NCBI GenBank assembly: GCA_903844215.1
Contig: CAIMSP010000103.1
Span: forward strand, 1 to 39,721
Reading direction: 5' to 3'
DNA from: an uncultured beta proteobacterium
Lineage (GTDB): Bacteria; Pseudomonadota; Gammaproteobacteria; Burkholderiales; Burkholderiaceae_C
Length of the DNA: 39,721 nucleotides
The notes below the pieces were generated by a model. It saw only the letters and a list, made by a program, of their open reading frames with translations, had not been told where the DNA came from and made no database searches. The position numbers and the translations under genes were made by a program. Each line of letters opens with the position of its first letter. Within the stretch, counting starts at the first letter, position 1. Shown piece by piece: positions 32,883 to 39,721 of this stretch.

Positions 32883-34780
32883 GTTTTTCCGGCCTCCTCG
32901 TCCAGCTGCTCAACGGCCTGGCTGGGGCCTCCTCGCTGTTTCTGGTGGCTGCGGGCCTGTCGATTATTTTTGGCGTCACGCGCATCGTCAATTTCGCCCA
33001 CGGCTCGTTCTACATGCTGGGCATTTTCATCGCCTGGTCGCTGGTCCAGCGGCTCGGCCCGGGTCTGGGCTTCTGGCTTGCCGTGCCCCTGGCCGCGCTG
33101 CTGACCGGACTGCTCGGTTTGGTCGTCGAAGTGCTGCTGCTGCGGCGCATCTACCAGGCGCCCGAACTGTTTCAGCTGCTCGCCACCTTCGCCCTGGTCC
33201 TGGTGATCCAGGATGGCACGCTGTGGCTTTGGGGACCGGAGGATTTGCTCGGACCCAGAGCGGCGGGGCTGAGCGGCGCGGTGGAAATTTTGGGGCGCCA
33301 GTTTCCCAGCTACGACTTGTTTCTGATCGGCGTCGCGCCCGCCGTGCTGGGCCTGCTGTGGCTGGCGCTCAAGCGCACGCGCTGGGGCCTGCTGGTGCGC
33401 GCGGCCACGCAGGACCGCGACATGGCCGCCGCCCTGGGCGTGAATCAGGCGCGCTTGTTCACCTCGGTCTTCGCCCTGGGGACGGCCCTGGCGGGATTGG
33501 GCGGCGCCTTGCAGTTGCCGCGCGAACCGGCGCATCTCGGGCTGGACCTGCTGACGATCGGCGACGCCTTTGTCGTGGTCGTGATCGGCGGCCTGGGCTC
33601 GATCCCCGGCGCCTACGTGGCGGCCTTGCTGCTGGGTCTGATCAAGGCCCTGTGCATTGGCCTGGGGACGGTGGATTTCGGTGGCTGGAGCTTCTCGTTC
33701 TCCAAGCTCACGCTGGTGGCCGAGTTTGTGCTGATGGCCCTGGTGCTGGTGCTGCGGCCCTGGGGCTTGCTGGGCCGCGCCGCCACGACGGCCCCGGCGC
33801 CGGCACTGGCGGAGCAGCCGCTGCGCGCGGCCGGCAGGGCGCAGCGCGGGCTCACGGCGATCGGCTTGTTGGTGCTGCTGGCCTTGCCCTGGTGGGGCGC
33901 GGCTTGGCCTTACGCCACGGTGCTGGGCGTGGACCTGCTGATCGCCGCGCTGTTTGCGGCGAGTCTGCACTTCATCATGGGTCCCGGCGGGCTGCATTCG
34001 TTTGGCCATGCGGCCTATTTCGGACTCGGCGCCTACGCTGCGGCCTGGCTGATGCAAAGCCTGGCTTGGCCCATGGCCTGGACGCTGCTCGGCGCGCCGC
34101 TGCTGGCGGCGCTCGGCGCCCTGGCGCTGGGCTGGTTTGCGGTGCGCCTGTCGGGCATTTACCTGGCGATGCTGACCCTGGCGTTTGCGCAAATCCTCTG
34201 GGCCATCTGCTTCCAGTGGGAGGGCGTCACCGGCGGCAGCAACGGCCTGACGGGCCTGTGGCCCGCGCCCTGGCTGGCGGACAAGCGCGCCTATTACGGC
34301 GTGACGCTGGTGCTCACGGCCTTGGCCATCGGGCTGCTGCGCCGGGTGCTGTTTTCCCCCTTCGGCTACGCCTTGCGCGCGGCGCGGGATTCGGCCGTGC
34401 GCGCCGAGGCCGTGGGCATCGACGTGCAGCGCGTGCAGTGGCTGGCGCTGGGCGTCGCTGGCCTGGTGGCGGGTTTGGCCGGCGCCCTGTTTGCCTTCTC
34501 CAAGGGCAGCATTTCGCCCGACGTCCTGGGCGTGGGGCATTCGGTGGACGCCCTGGTGATGGTGTTGCTGGGCGGCGTGCAAACCCTGTCCGGACCGCTG
34601 GTGGGCGCGGTGGTCTTCACCGGCTTGCAGGACAGCATCGCGCGCAGCACCGACTACTGGCGCGCCTTGCTCGGCGCCGTGATGCTGCTGCTGGTGCTGC
34701 TGTTTCCGCAGGGGCTGGTGGGCAGCCTGTCGGCGTTGCGCGCAACCCTGGCACGGCGCTTGCGTGAGGCATTCGCATGA
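32879..34780 (+). CDS. Fused LivH-LivM type ABC permease
   Basis: This 633-residue membrane protein combines the two permeases normally made separately. Residues 1-295 correspond to LivH (GASSLFLVAAGLSIIFGVTRI; VNFAHGSFYMLG; VVVVIGGLGSIPGAYVAALLLG). After an Ala/Pro linker (about 300-315), residues 325-633 correspond to LivM (MGPGGLHSFGHAAYFGLGAYA; RLSGIYLAMLTLAFAQ; FSPFGYALRAARDSAVRAEAVGID; VMVLLGGVQTLSGPLVGA). Each half has its ATPase-coupling loop. The GTG start overlaps the binding-protein stop by four bases and the stop overlaps the LivG start, so stoichiometry is set by coupling. Such fusions exist in Burkholderiales. Confidence 0.88.
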   Translation: MSFSGLLVQLLNGLAGASSLFLVAAGLSIIFGVTRIVNFAHGSFYMLGIFIAWSLVQRLGPGLGFWLAVPLAALLTGLLGLVVEVLLLRRIYQAPELFQLLATFALVLVIQDGTLWLWGPEDLLGPRAAGLSGAVEILGRQFPSYDLFLIGVAPAVLGLLWLALKRTRWGLLVRAATQDRDMAAALGVNQARLFTSVFALGTALAGLGGALQLPREPAHLGLDLLTIGDAFVVVVIGGLGSIPGAYVAALLLGLIKALCIGLGTVDFGGWSFSFSKLTLVAEFVLMALVLVLRPWGLLGRAATTAPAPALAEQPLRAAGRAQRGLTAIGLLVLLALPWWGAAWPYATVLGVDLLIAALFAASLHFIMGPGGLHSFGHAAYFGLGAYAAAWLMQSLAWPMAWTLLGAPLLAALGALALGWFAVRLSGIYLAMLTLAFAQILWAICFQWEGVTGGSNGLTGLWPAPWLADKRAYYGVTLVLTALAIGLLRRVLFSPFGYALRAARDSAVRAEAVGIDVQRVQWLALGVAGLVAGLAGALFAFSKGSISPDVLGVGHSVDALVMVLLGGVQTLSGPLVGAVVFTGLQDSIARSTDYWRALLGAVMLLLVLLFPQGLVGSLSALRATLARRLREAFA

Positions 34781-35523
34781 ATTTTCTCGAAGTCAGCGAC
34801 CTGCACAAATCGTACGGCGGCGTGCGCGCCGTGGACGGCGTGAACTTTTCCATGGCGCCGGGCGAACTGCTGGCGTTGATCGGCCCGAATGGCGCGGGCA
34901 AGTCCACGCTGTTCAATCTGCTCAACGGACAACTGGCTCCCGACCAGGGGCAGATCCGGCTCCAAGGCCAATCCCTGAACGGGCTGGCACCGCGCCAGAT
35001 CTGGGCGCGGGGTGTGGGTCGGACGTTTCAGATCGCCCAGACCTTTGCCTCACTCACCGTGCTGGAAAGCGTGCAACTGGTGCTGCTGTCGGCGTCGCGC
35101 CGACTGTTCTCGCTGTGGTCGCGCGCCGCGCAACACCAAAGCCGACGCGCGCTGGACTTGCTGGCCCAGGTCGGCATGGAGGATCAGGCCGCGCGCGCCT
35201 GCAGCGAGTTGGCCTATGGCGACGTCAAACGTGTGGAACTGGCGCTGGCCCTGGCCAGCGACCCGCGCTTGTTGCTGATGGACGAGCCCACGGCCGGCAT
35301 GGCTGCGGCCGAGCGCCACGCGCTCATGCGCCTGGTGCGCGAGCTCGCTGCACAGCGCCACATGGCCGTGCTGTTCACCGAGCACAGCATGGACGTGGTG
35401 TTCGGCTTTGCCCAGCGCGTGCTCGTGCTGTCCAGCGGCAAAATCATCGCCGACGGCGACCCGCAGCAGATTCAGGCGCATGCGCAAGTCCAGCAGTTGT
35501 ATCTCGGAGTGGGCGCGGCATGA
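34777..35523 (+). CDS. livG: LivG-type ABC ATPase
   Basis: This 248-residue ATPase has Walker A GPNGAGKST near 38-46, the LivG-type signature ELAYGDVKRVELALAL, and Walker B LLLMDEPTAGM. The C-terminal LivG extension VFGFAQRVLVLSSGKIIADG is present. It is overlapped on both sides by four bases (LivHM stop and LivF start). It powers the fused permease together with LivF. Confidence 0.92.
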   Translation: MNFLEVSDLHKSYGGVRAVDGVNFSMAPGELLALIGPNGAGKSTLFNLLNGQLAPDQGQIRLQGQSLNGLAPRQIWARGVGRTFQIAQTFASLTVLESVQLVLLSASRRLFSLWSRAAQHQSRRALDLLAQVGMEDQAARACSELAYGDVKRVELALALASDPRLLLMDEPTAGMAAAERHALMRLVRELAAQRHMAVLFTEHSMDVVFGFAQRVLVLSSGKIIADGDPQQIQAHAQVQQLYLGVGAA

Positions 35524-36233
35524 GCAGCTTGCTCGAAGTGCGCGGCTTGAACGCCTGGTATGGCGCGGCGCAGGTGCTGCTGGACGTGGATCTGCAGGTG
35601 CAGCGCGGCGAAGTGGTCGGATTGATGGGGCGCAACGGAGCCGGCAAATCGAGCACGCTCAAGGCCATCATGGGACTGATGCCGCGGCGCAGCGGCGCGA
35701 TCCGGTTTGCCGGAATCGACATCTCGCAGGCCCGAACGCACGAGGTGGCGCGCCTTGGCCTGGGTTTTGTGCCGGAAAACCGGCGCATCTTTTCCGAGCT
35801 CACGGTACTGGAAAACCTGGAGGTGGGGCGCCAGCCGCCCAGACACTGGCCGGACGGGACGCCAGCGCCGCTGTGGAGCCCGGAACAACTGTTTCAGGTC
35901 TTCCCCAATCTGGCGAGCATGCTCGATCGCCTGGGCTCGCACATGAGCGGGGGCGAACAGCAGATGCTGGCCGTGGCGCGCACCCTCATGGGCAATCCGC
36001 TGCTGGTCTTGCTCGACGAGCCGACCGAGGGCATGGCGCCGTTGATCGTGGCGCAGATGGCGCGCATGATCCAGGCGCTCAAAAGCCAGGGCGTGAGCAT
36101 CTTGCTGTCGGAGCAGAACGAACAGTTTGCGGCCACGGTCTGTGATCGGGTTTACCTTATCGATCAAGGCCTGGTGCAACCGGCGGCGCATGGCAGAATG
36201 AACGCCATTGCCGCACGAACCGATCCGACCTGA
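35520..36233 (+). CDS. livF: LivF-type ABC ATPase
   Basis: This 237-residue ATPase has Walker A GRNGAGKSS near 38-46, the family segment LGFVPENRRIFSELTVLENL, the signature HMSGGEQQMLAVARTL, and Walker B LVLLDEPTEGMAP. It completes the branched-chain-type transporter. The frame is open far upstream through livG, but the family alignment begins at this ATG, which overlaps the livG stop. It ends 9 bp before a 47-residue ORF. Confidence 0.92.
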   Translation: MSSLLEVRGLNAWYGAAQVLLDVDLQVQRGEVVGLMGRNGAGKSSTLKAIMGLMPRRSGAIRFAGIDISQARTHEVARLGLGFVPENRRIFSELTVLENLEVGRQPPRHWPDGTPAPLWSPEQLFQVFPNLASMLDRLGSHMSGGEQQMLAVARTLMGNPLLVLLDEPTEGMAPLIVAQMARMIQALKSQGVSILLSEQNEQFAATVCDRVYLIDQGLVQPAAHGRMNAIAARTDPT

Positions 36234-36242
36234 ACCTCCACC

Positions 36243-36386
36243 ATGCTTTCGACCCAGATGCTGTTGCCCTACTCGACGCCCCAGGCGTTGACCCGCAAGC
36301 AGATGGTTTTTCTCAACAGCGTGGGCGATGCGCGCTGGTATCAGGGTCGCGTGCAGGGATTGCCGTTGAGCTATGCCCGCAACTGA
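36243..36386 (+). CDS. Possible 47-residue small protein between two ABC systems
   Basis: An ATG with the same CCACC context as other starts in this window opens a 47-codon frame ending in TGA at 36384-36386. The peptide is MLSTQMLLPYSTPQALTRKQ followed by a hydrophilic, aromatic second half (VGDARWYQGRVQG). It has no signal peptide. It starts 9 bp after livF and overlaps the next ATPase by 14 bases, so its translation could couple the two transporter halves of the operon. I do not recognise it. It may be a true small protein or simply a leader ORF. Confidence 0.45.
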   Translation: MLSTQMLLPYSTPQALTRKQMVFLNSVGDARWYQGRVQGLPLSYARN

Positions 36387-37932
36387 GCCCCAGGCCGCGC
36401 CGCGGCTGGCTCTGAGCGGCATCACCAAACGTTACCCCGGCGTCGTCGCGAACGATGGCGTCGCGCTCACCGTCTGGCCGGGCCAGATCCACGCCGTGCT
36501 GGGCGAAAACGGCGCCGGCAAATCGACGCTGATGAAGATCATCTACGGCGCCACCCAACCCGACGCGGGGCAGATGCTGTTCAACGGCCAGGCCGTGCAG
36601 ATGCGCAATCCGCAGCAGGCGCGGGCCCTGGGCGTGGCCATGGTGTTCCAGCATTTCAGCCTGTTCGACACGCTCACCGTGGCGGAAAACGTCTGGCTCG
36701 GGCTGGCCCCTGAGCTCACGCTGGCGCAGGTGAGTCAGAGCATTCGGGACAAGGCGGCGCAGTACGGGCTGGACCTGGACCCGGCGCGTCCGGTGCACAC
36801 GCTGGGCGTGGGCGAGATGCAGCGCGTGGAAATCATCCGGGCGCTGCTGACGAATCCGCAGTTGTTGATTCTGGACGAGCCGACCTCGGTGCTGACGCCG
36901 CAGGCGGTGGAAAAATTGTTCGTGGTGCTGCGCGCCGTCGCGGCCCAGGGTTGCAGCGTGCTCTACATCAGCCACAAGCTGCACGAAATTCGCGCTCTCT
37001 GCGACGCCTGCACGGTGATGCGCGGCGGCAAGGTCACCGGCATTTGCGATCCGCGCCAGGAGTCCAACGCCAGCCTCTCGACGCTGATGATCGGCGCGCA
37101 GCCGCCGACGCTGACGCACCATGCGCGCGCCGCAGGCGCACCCGAACTGCGCGTGCAGGCCCTGAGCCTGGAACGCGAAGACCAGTTCGGCGTCGATCTG
37201 CACGAGGTGAGCCTGCAGGTCTGCGCGGGCGAAGTCGTGGGCATCGCCGGCGTCTCCGGCAATGGCCAGAAGGAACTGCTCTACGCCTTGTCGGGCGAGG
37301 ACACGCGGGCCCGCGCCGCCAGCATCCGCCTGGGGCGCGAGGGTGTGGATGTGTCGGCCCTGCACCCGGGCGCGCGGCGCAAGCTCGGACTGCACTTCGT
37401 TCCCGAAGAGCGCCTGGGCCGGGGCGCGGTGCCGACCATGGGACTGGCGCACAACCTGCTGCTCACGCGCAACGAGGCGCTGAGTGCCTCGCGCTGGGGT
37501 CTGGGCTGGATCAAGGTGGGGCGGCTGCAGGCCCAGGCCAGCGACATCATTGCCCGCTTCAAAGTCAAGGCCGGGGGCGCGCAGTCGCTGGCGCGTTCGC
37601 TCTCGGGCGGCAATCTGCAAAAGTTCATCGTCGGTCGGGAAATCGACGCCAAGCCGCGACTGTTGATCGTGTCCCAGCCGACCTGGGGTGTGGATGTGGG
37701 CGCGGCCGCACAGATCCGTTCCGAGCTGCTGGAGTTGCGCGACGCGGGCTGCGCCGTGCTGGTGGTGAGCGAGGAGCTGGACGAACTGTTTGAAATCTGC
37801 GACCGCTTGCACGTCATCTCCAAGGGCCGGCTCTCGCCCAGCGTGCCCATCGCGCAGGCCACGGTGGAGCGCATCGGCGAGTGGATGAGCGGCTTGTGGG
37901 AAACAGCGGAGGTGGACCATGTTCCGACTTGA
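36373..37932 (+). CDS. Nucleoside-type ABC importer double ATPase
   Basis: This 519-residue protein has two fused nucleotide-binding domains, as in BMP-family/nucleoside importers (YufO/NupO) and sugar RbsA-like ATPases. The first domain has Walker A GENGAGKST (44-52), FQHFSLFDTLTVAEN, signature LGVGEMQRVEI and LLILDEPTSVLTP. The second has a degenerate Walker A GVSGNGQKE, FVPEERLGRGAVPTMGLAHN, signature LSGGNLQKFIVGRE and a changed Walker B (LLIVSQPTWGVDVGA), a pattern normal for this family. It overlaps the small ORF before it and the permease after it by 14 bases each. Together with two permeases and a missing binding protein it should import nucleosides or purine bases. Confidence 0.9.
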   Translation: MPATEPQAAPRLALSGITKRYPGVVANDGVALTVWPGQIHAVLGENGAGKSTLMKIIYGATQPDAGQMLFNGQAVQMRNPQQARALGVAMVFQHFSLFDTLTVAENVWLGLAPELTLAQVSQSIRDKAAQYGLDLDPARPVHTLGVGEMQRVEIIRALLTNPQLLILDEPTSVLTPQAVEKLFVVLRAVAAQGCSVLYISHKLHEIRALCDACTVMRGGKVTGICDPRQESNASLSTLMIGAQPPTLTHHARAAGAPELRVQALSLEREDQFGVDLHEVSLQVCAGEVVGIAGVSGNGQKELLYALSGEDTRARAASIRLGREGVDVSALHPGARRKLGLHFVPEERLGRGAVPTMGLAHNLLLTRNEALSASRWGLGWIKVGRLQAQASDIIARFKVKAGGAQSLARSLSGGNLQKFIVGREIDAKPRLLIVSQPTWGVDVGAAAQIRSELLELRDAGCAVLVVSEELDELFEICDRLHVISKGRLSPSVPIAQATVERIGEWMSGLWETAEVDHVPT

Positions 37933-38974
37933 AGCGCGCGCCGAACCCTCGCGGCTGTGGAGCTATGCCTCGCCGCTGCTGGCCCTGCTGGTCACGGTGC
38001 TGCTGGGCGTGGCGATGTTTGCCGCGCTGGGCAAGAACCCTTTGGCCGCGCTGCAGATGTTTTTTTGGGAGCCGATCCGAAGCGGCTACGCGCTGGGCGA
38101 ACTCGTGGTCAAAGCCACGCCGCTGCTGCTCATCGCGCTCGGCCTGGCCCTTTGTTTTCGCTCCAATGTGTGGAACATCGGCGCCGAGGGCCAGTACATC
38201 CTGGGCGCCATGGCGGCCAGCGGCGTGGCCTTGCTGGCGAACCCCGACAGCAGCCGCTGGATCGTGCTGCCGATTCTTCTGGCCGGCGTGCTCGGCGGCA
38301 TGCTCTGGGCCGGCGTCACGGCGCTGCTGCGCGATCGCTTCAACGCCAGCGAAATCCTGGTCAGCCTGATGCTGGTGTATGTGGCCACGCTGCTGCTGGG
38401 CTACATGGTGTACGGTCCCTGGAAGGACCCCGCCGGCTACAACTTTCCGCAGACCAAGACCTTCGAGTTGGTGACGCGCATCCCGCGCTTGTTCGAGGGC
38501 TCGCGCCTGAGCATGGGCGTGCTGCTGGCCCTGGTGGGCGCGGGGGCGCTGTGGGTGTTCCTGTTTCGCACCCGCGCCGGCTTTGCGCAGCAGGTGGGCG
38601 GCGTGGCGCCGGCAGCGGCGCGCTACGCCGGCTATTCATCGCGTCGCGCACTCTGGCTGGCGCTGCTGGTGTCGGGCGGCGCAGCAGGATTGGCCGGCGC
38701 CCTGGAAGTGGCCGGACCGATCGGCCAACTCACGCCCTATGTGCCCGCGGGCTACGGCTTTGCCGCCATCATCGTGGCCTTTGTCGGACGCTTGCATCCG
38801 GTGGGCATGGTGTTCTCCTCGGTGCTGATGAGCATGTTCTACATCGGCGGCGAATTGGCGCAGTCGCGCCTGGGCCTGCCCAAGGCGCTCACCGGCGTGT
38901 TCCAGGGCTTGCTGTTGTTCAGCCTGCTGGCCTGCGACACCTTGATGCTGTACCGACTGAGGTGGAGGAAATGA
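37919..38974 (+). CDS. Nucleoside-type ABC importer permease 1
   Basis: This 351-residue membrane protein has eight or more hydrophobic helices and the BMP-importer permease motif FRSNVWNIGAEGQYILGAMAA at about 80-100. Further family segments are FNASEILVSLMLVYVA and GYGFAAIIVAFVGRLHPVGM. A GGAGG ribosome binding site precedes the ATG even though the gene overlaps the ATPase end by 14 bases. It is the counterpart of YufP/NupP. Its stop overlaps the second permease start (ATGA). Confidence 0.9.
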   Translation: MFRLEARAEPSRLWSYASPLLALLVTVLLGVAMFAALGKNPLAALQMFFWEPIRSGYALGELVVKATPLLLIALGLALCFRSNVWNIGAEGQYILGAMAASGVALLANPDSSRWIVLPILLAGVLGGMLWAGVTALLRDRFNASEILVSLMLVYVATLLLGYMVYGPWKDPAGYNFPQTKTFELVTRIPRLFEGSRLSMGVLLALVGAGALWVFLFRTRAGFAQQVGGVAPAAARYAGYSSRRALWLALLVSGGAAGLAGALEVAGPIGQLTPYVPAGYGFAAIIVAFVGRLHPVGMVFSSVLMSMFYIGGELAQSRLGLPKALTGVFQGLLLFSLLACDTLMLYRLRWRK

Positions 38975-39721
38975 TGGAGTCCTACGCGCTGTTGATCGCC
39001 GCGACCTGCAACGCCGGCACCGTCCTGGCGCTGGCGTCGCTGGGTCTGCTGATCAATGAAAAGGCCGGCATCGTGAACCTGGGCGCCGAAGGCATGATGC
39101 TGTGCGCGGCCATCGCCGGCTACGCCGCCGTGGTGCACAGCGGCAGCGACTGGATCGGCTTTGCCGCTGGGATGCTGGCCGGTGCCGCGCTGGCCGCGCT
39201 GTTTGGCGTGCTGGTGATCTGGCTCAACACCAACCAGTACGCCACGGGGCTGGCGCTGAGCCTGTTTGGCGCGGGCTTTTCGGCCTTCGCCGGCATCGCC
39301 TACGTGCAGCAGCGCATCCCCGAGCGGCCCCATTTTGCCGTGCCCTGGCTGTCCGATATTCCCTTCGTCGGCACGGCGCTGTGGCGTCAACATCCGCTGG
39401 TGTACGCCACCGTCGGCTTCACCCTGGCACTGATCTGGTTTTTGTACCGCACACGCTCGGGACTGATCCTGCGCAGCGTGGGCGAGAGCCCCGAGTCGGC
39501 GCACGCGCTGGGCTATCCGGTGCGCCGCATCCGGCTCGCGGCGGTGGTCATGGGCGGCGCGCTGTGCGGTCTGGCCGGGGCCTACATCTCCATCGTTTAC
39601 ACCCCGCTGTGGGTCGAAGGCATGGTGGCCGGCAAGGGCTGGATCGCCCTGGCCCTGACGACGTTCGCCACCTGGCGCCCGGCGCGCGTGCTGCTGGGCG
39701 CCTATCTGTTTGGCGGCGTCA
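38971..39721 (+). CDS. Nucleoside-type ABC importer permease 2 (3' end outside the window)
   Basis: About 250 residues of a membrane protein are visible. It has the family motif LLINEKAGIVNLGAEGMMLC near 25-44, LNTNQYATGLALSLFGAGFS near 87-106, and LRSVGESPESAHALGYPV, the ATPase-coupling loop. It matches the second permease (YufQ/NupQ) of nucleoside importers. Either of two adjacent ATGs (38971, 38974) could start it; the first overlaps the upstream stop. A BMP-family binding protein gene is expected downstream but lies outside the window. Confidence 0.9.
   Translation, partial: MMESYALLIAATCNAGTVLALASLGLLINEKAGIVNLGAEGMMLCAAIAGYAAVVHSGSDWIGFAAGMLAGAALAALFGVLVIWLNTNQYATGLALSLFGAGFSAFAGIAYVQQRIPERPHFAVPWLSDIPFVGTALWRQHPLVYATVGFTLALIWFLYRTRSGLILRSVGESPESAHALGYPVRRIRLAAVVMGGALCGLAGAYISIVYTPLWVEGMVAGKGWIALALTTFATWRPARVLLGAYLFGGV

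Noticed and set aside
32816-34582. Long antisense reading frame (588 codons) opposite the fused permease
   Set aside because: Its translation is rich in Gln, His, Arg and Ala with no domain, as expected opposite GC-rich coding sequence. The plus-strand frame encodes an intact, recognisable permease.
34721-34733. GGCAGCCTGTCGG inside the LivHM gene, similar to the arm of the inverted-repeat element
   Set aside because: Only 11-12 bases match, there is no second arm or CTAG end, and the bases encode conserved permease sequence, so it is chance similarity.
36313-37920. Long minus-strand frame (535 codons) opposite the double ATPase
   Set aside because: It is a shadow of the ATPase codon pattern, with no family features and no operon context.
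1-39721. tRNA or rRNA genes, CRISPR arrays, insertion sequences, phage genes
   Set aside because: No cloverleaf, rRNA-like stretch, regularly spaced repeat array, transposase, integrase or phage structural motif was seen in the gaps or frames.

Overview
The window is GC-rich, densely packed bacterial chromosome. Gene content and order point to a betaproteobacterium of the Burkholderiales, most likely family Comamonadaceae. The main signs are the suhB/trmJ/cysE group, the mog-darP/pmbA group, a split xanthine dehydrogenase with a PuuD-type urate oxidase, and many PAS/GGDEF/EAL proteins. This placement is from memory of gene neighbourhoods, not from a search. No rRNA, tRNA, CRISPR array, prophage or IS element is visible, and no gap without a gene exceeds about 230 bp.

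Region 1 (1-14.3 kb) is a signalling block. Two adjacent sensor kinases run off the left edge. They are followed by a PilZ protein, a secreted OB-fold protein, a DUF484-GGDEF diguanylate cyclase, an HD-GYP protein that has lost its HD pair, an EamA exporter, and an operon of an ABC ATPase, a permease, a small four-cysteine periplasmic protein and a DUF3299 protein. The block ends with a large receiver-like/PAS/GGDEF/EAL protein. It therefore holds a c-di-GMP synthase, a receptor, a dual-domain protein and a probably inactive phosphodiesterase relative within 11 kb.

Region 2 (14.3-20.2 kb) is housekeeping: suhB, trmJ, cysE, mog, darP, pmbA and a CBS-domain gene. Two related inverted-repeat elements sit exactly on stop codons, after trmJ and between pmbA and the CBS gene. 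The CBS gene has a well-placed FNR-type promoter.

Region 3 (20.4-21.7 kb) holds two divergent genes I do not recognise. The rightward one has a near-consensus sigma-28 (FliA) promoter, and a perfect AT-rich inverted repeat lies just upstream of it.

Region 4 (21.9-39.7 kb) is a purine-use locus: xdhA-xdhB, an oppositely oriented TonB-like lipoprotein, xdhC-puuD, an 8-oxoguanine/guanine deaminase-like amidohydrolase, a CRP/FNR-family regulator with an FNR-like box in its divergent promoter, and an OmpW porin. A long translationally coupled operon then carries two different ABC importers in series: a branched-chain-amino-acid-type system (binding protein, fused LivH-LivM permease, LivG, LivF) and a nucleoside-type BMP-family system (double ATPase and two permeases, the last cut by the window edge). 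A 47-residue ORF joins them. The simplest reading is import of purines, nucleosides or breakdown products, deamination, oxidation to urate by XDH (whose cofactor needs Mog), then oxidation by PuuD.
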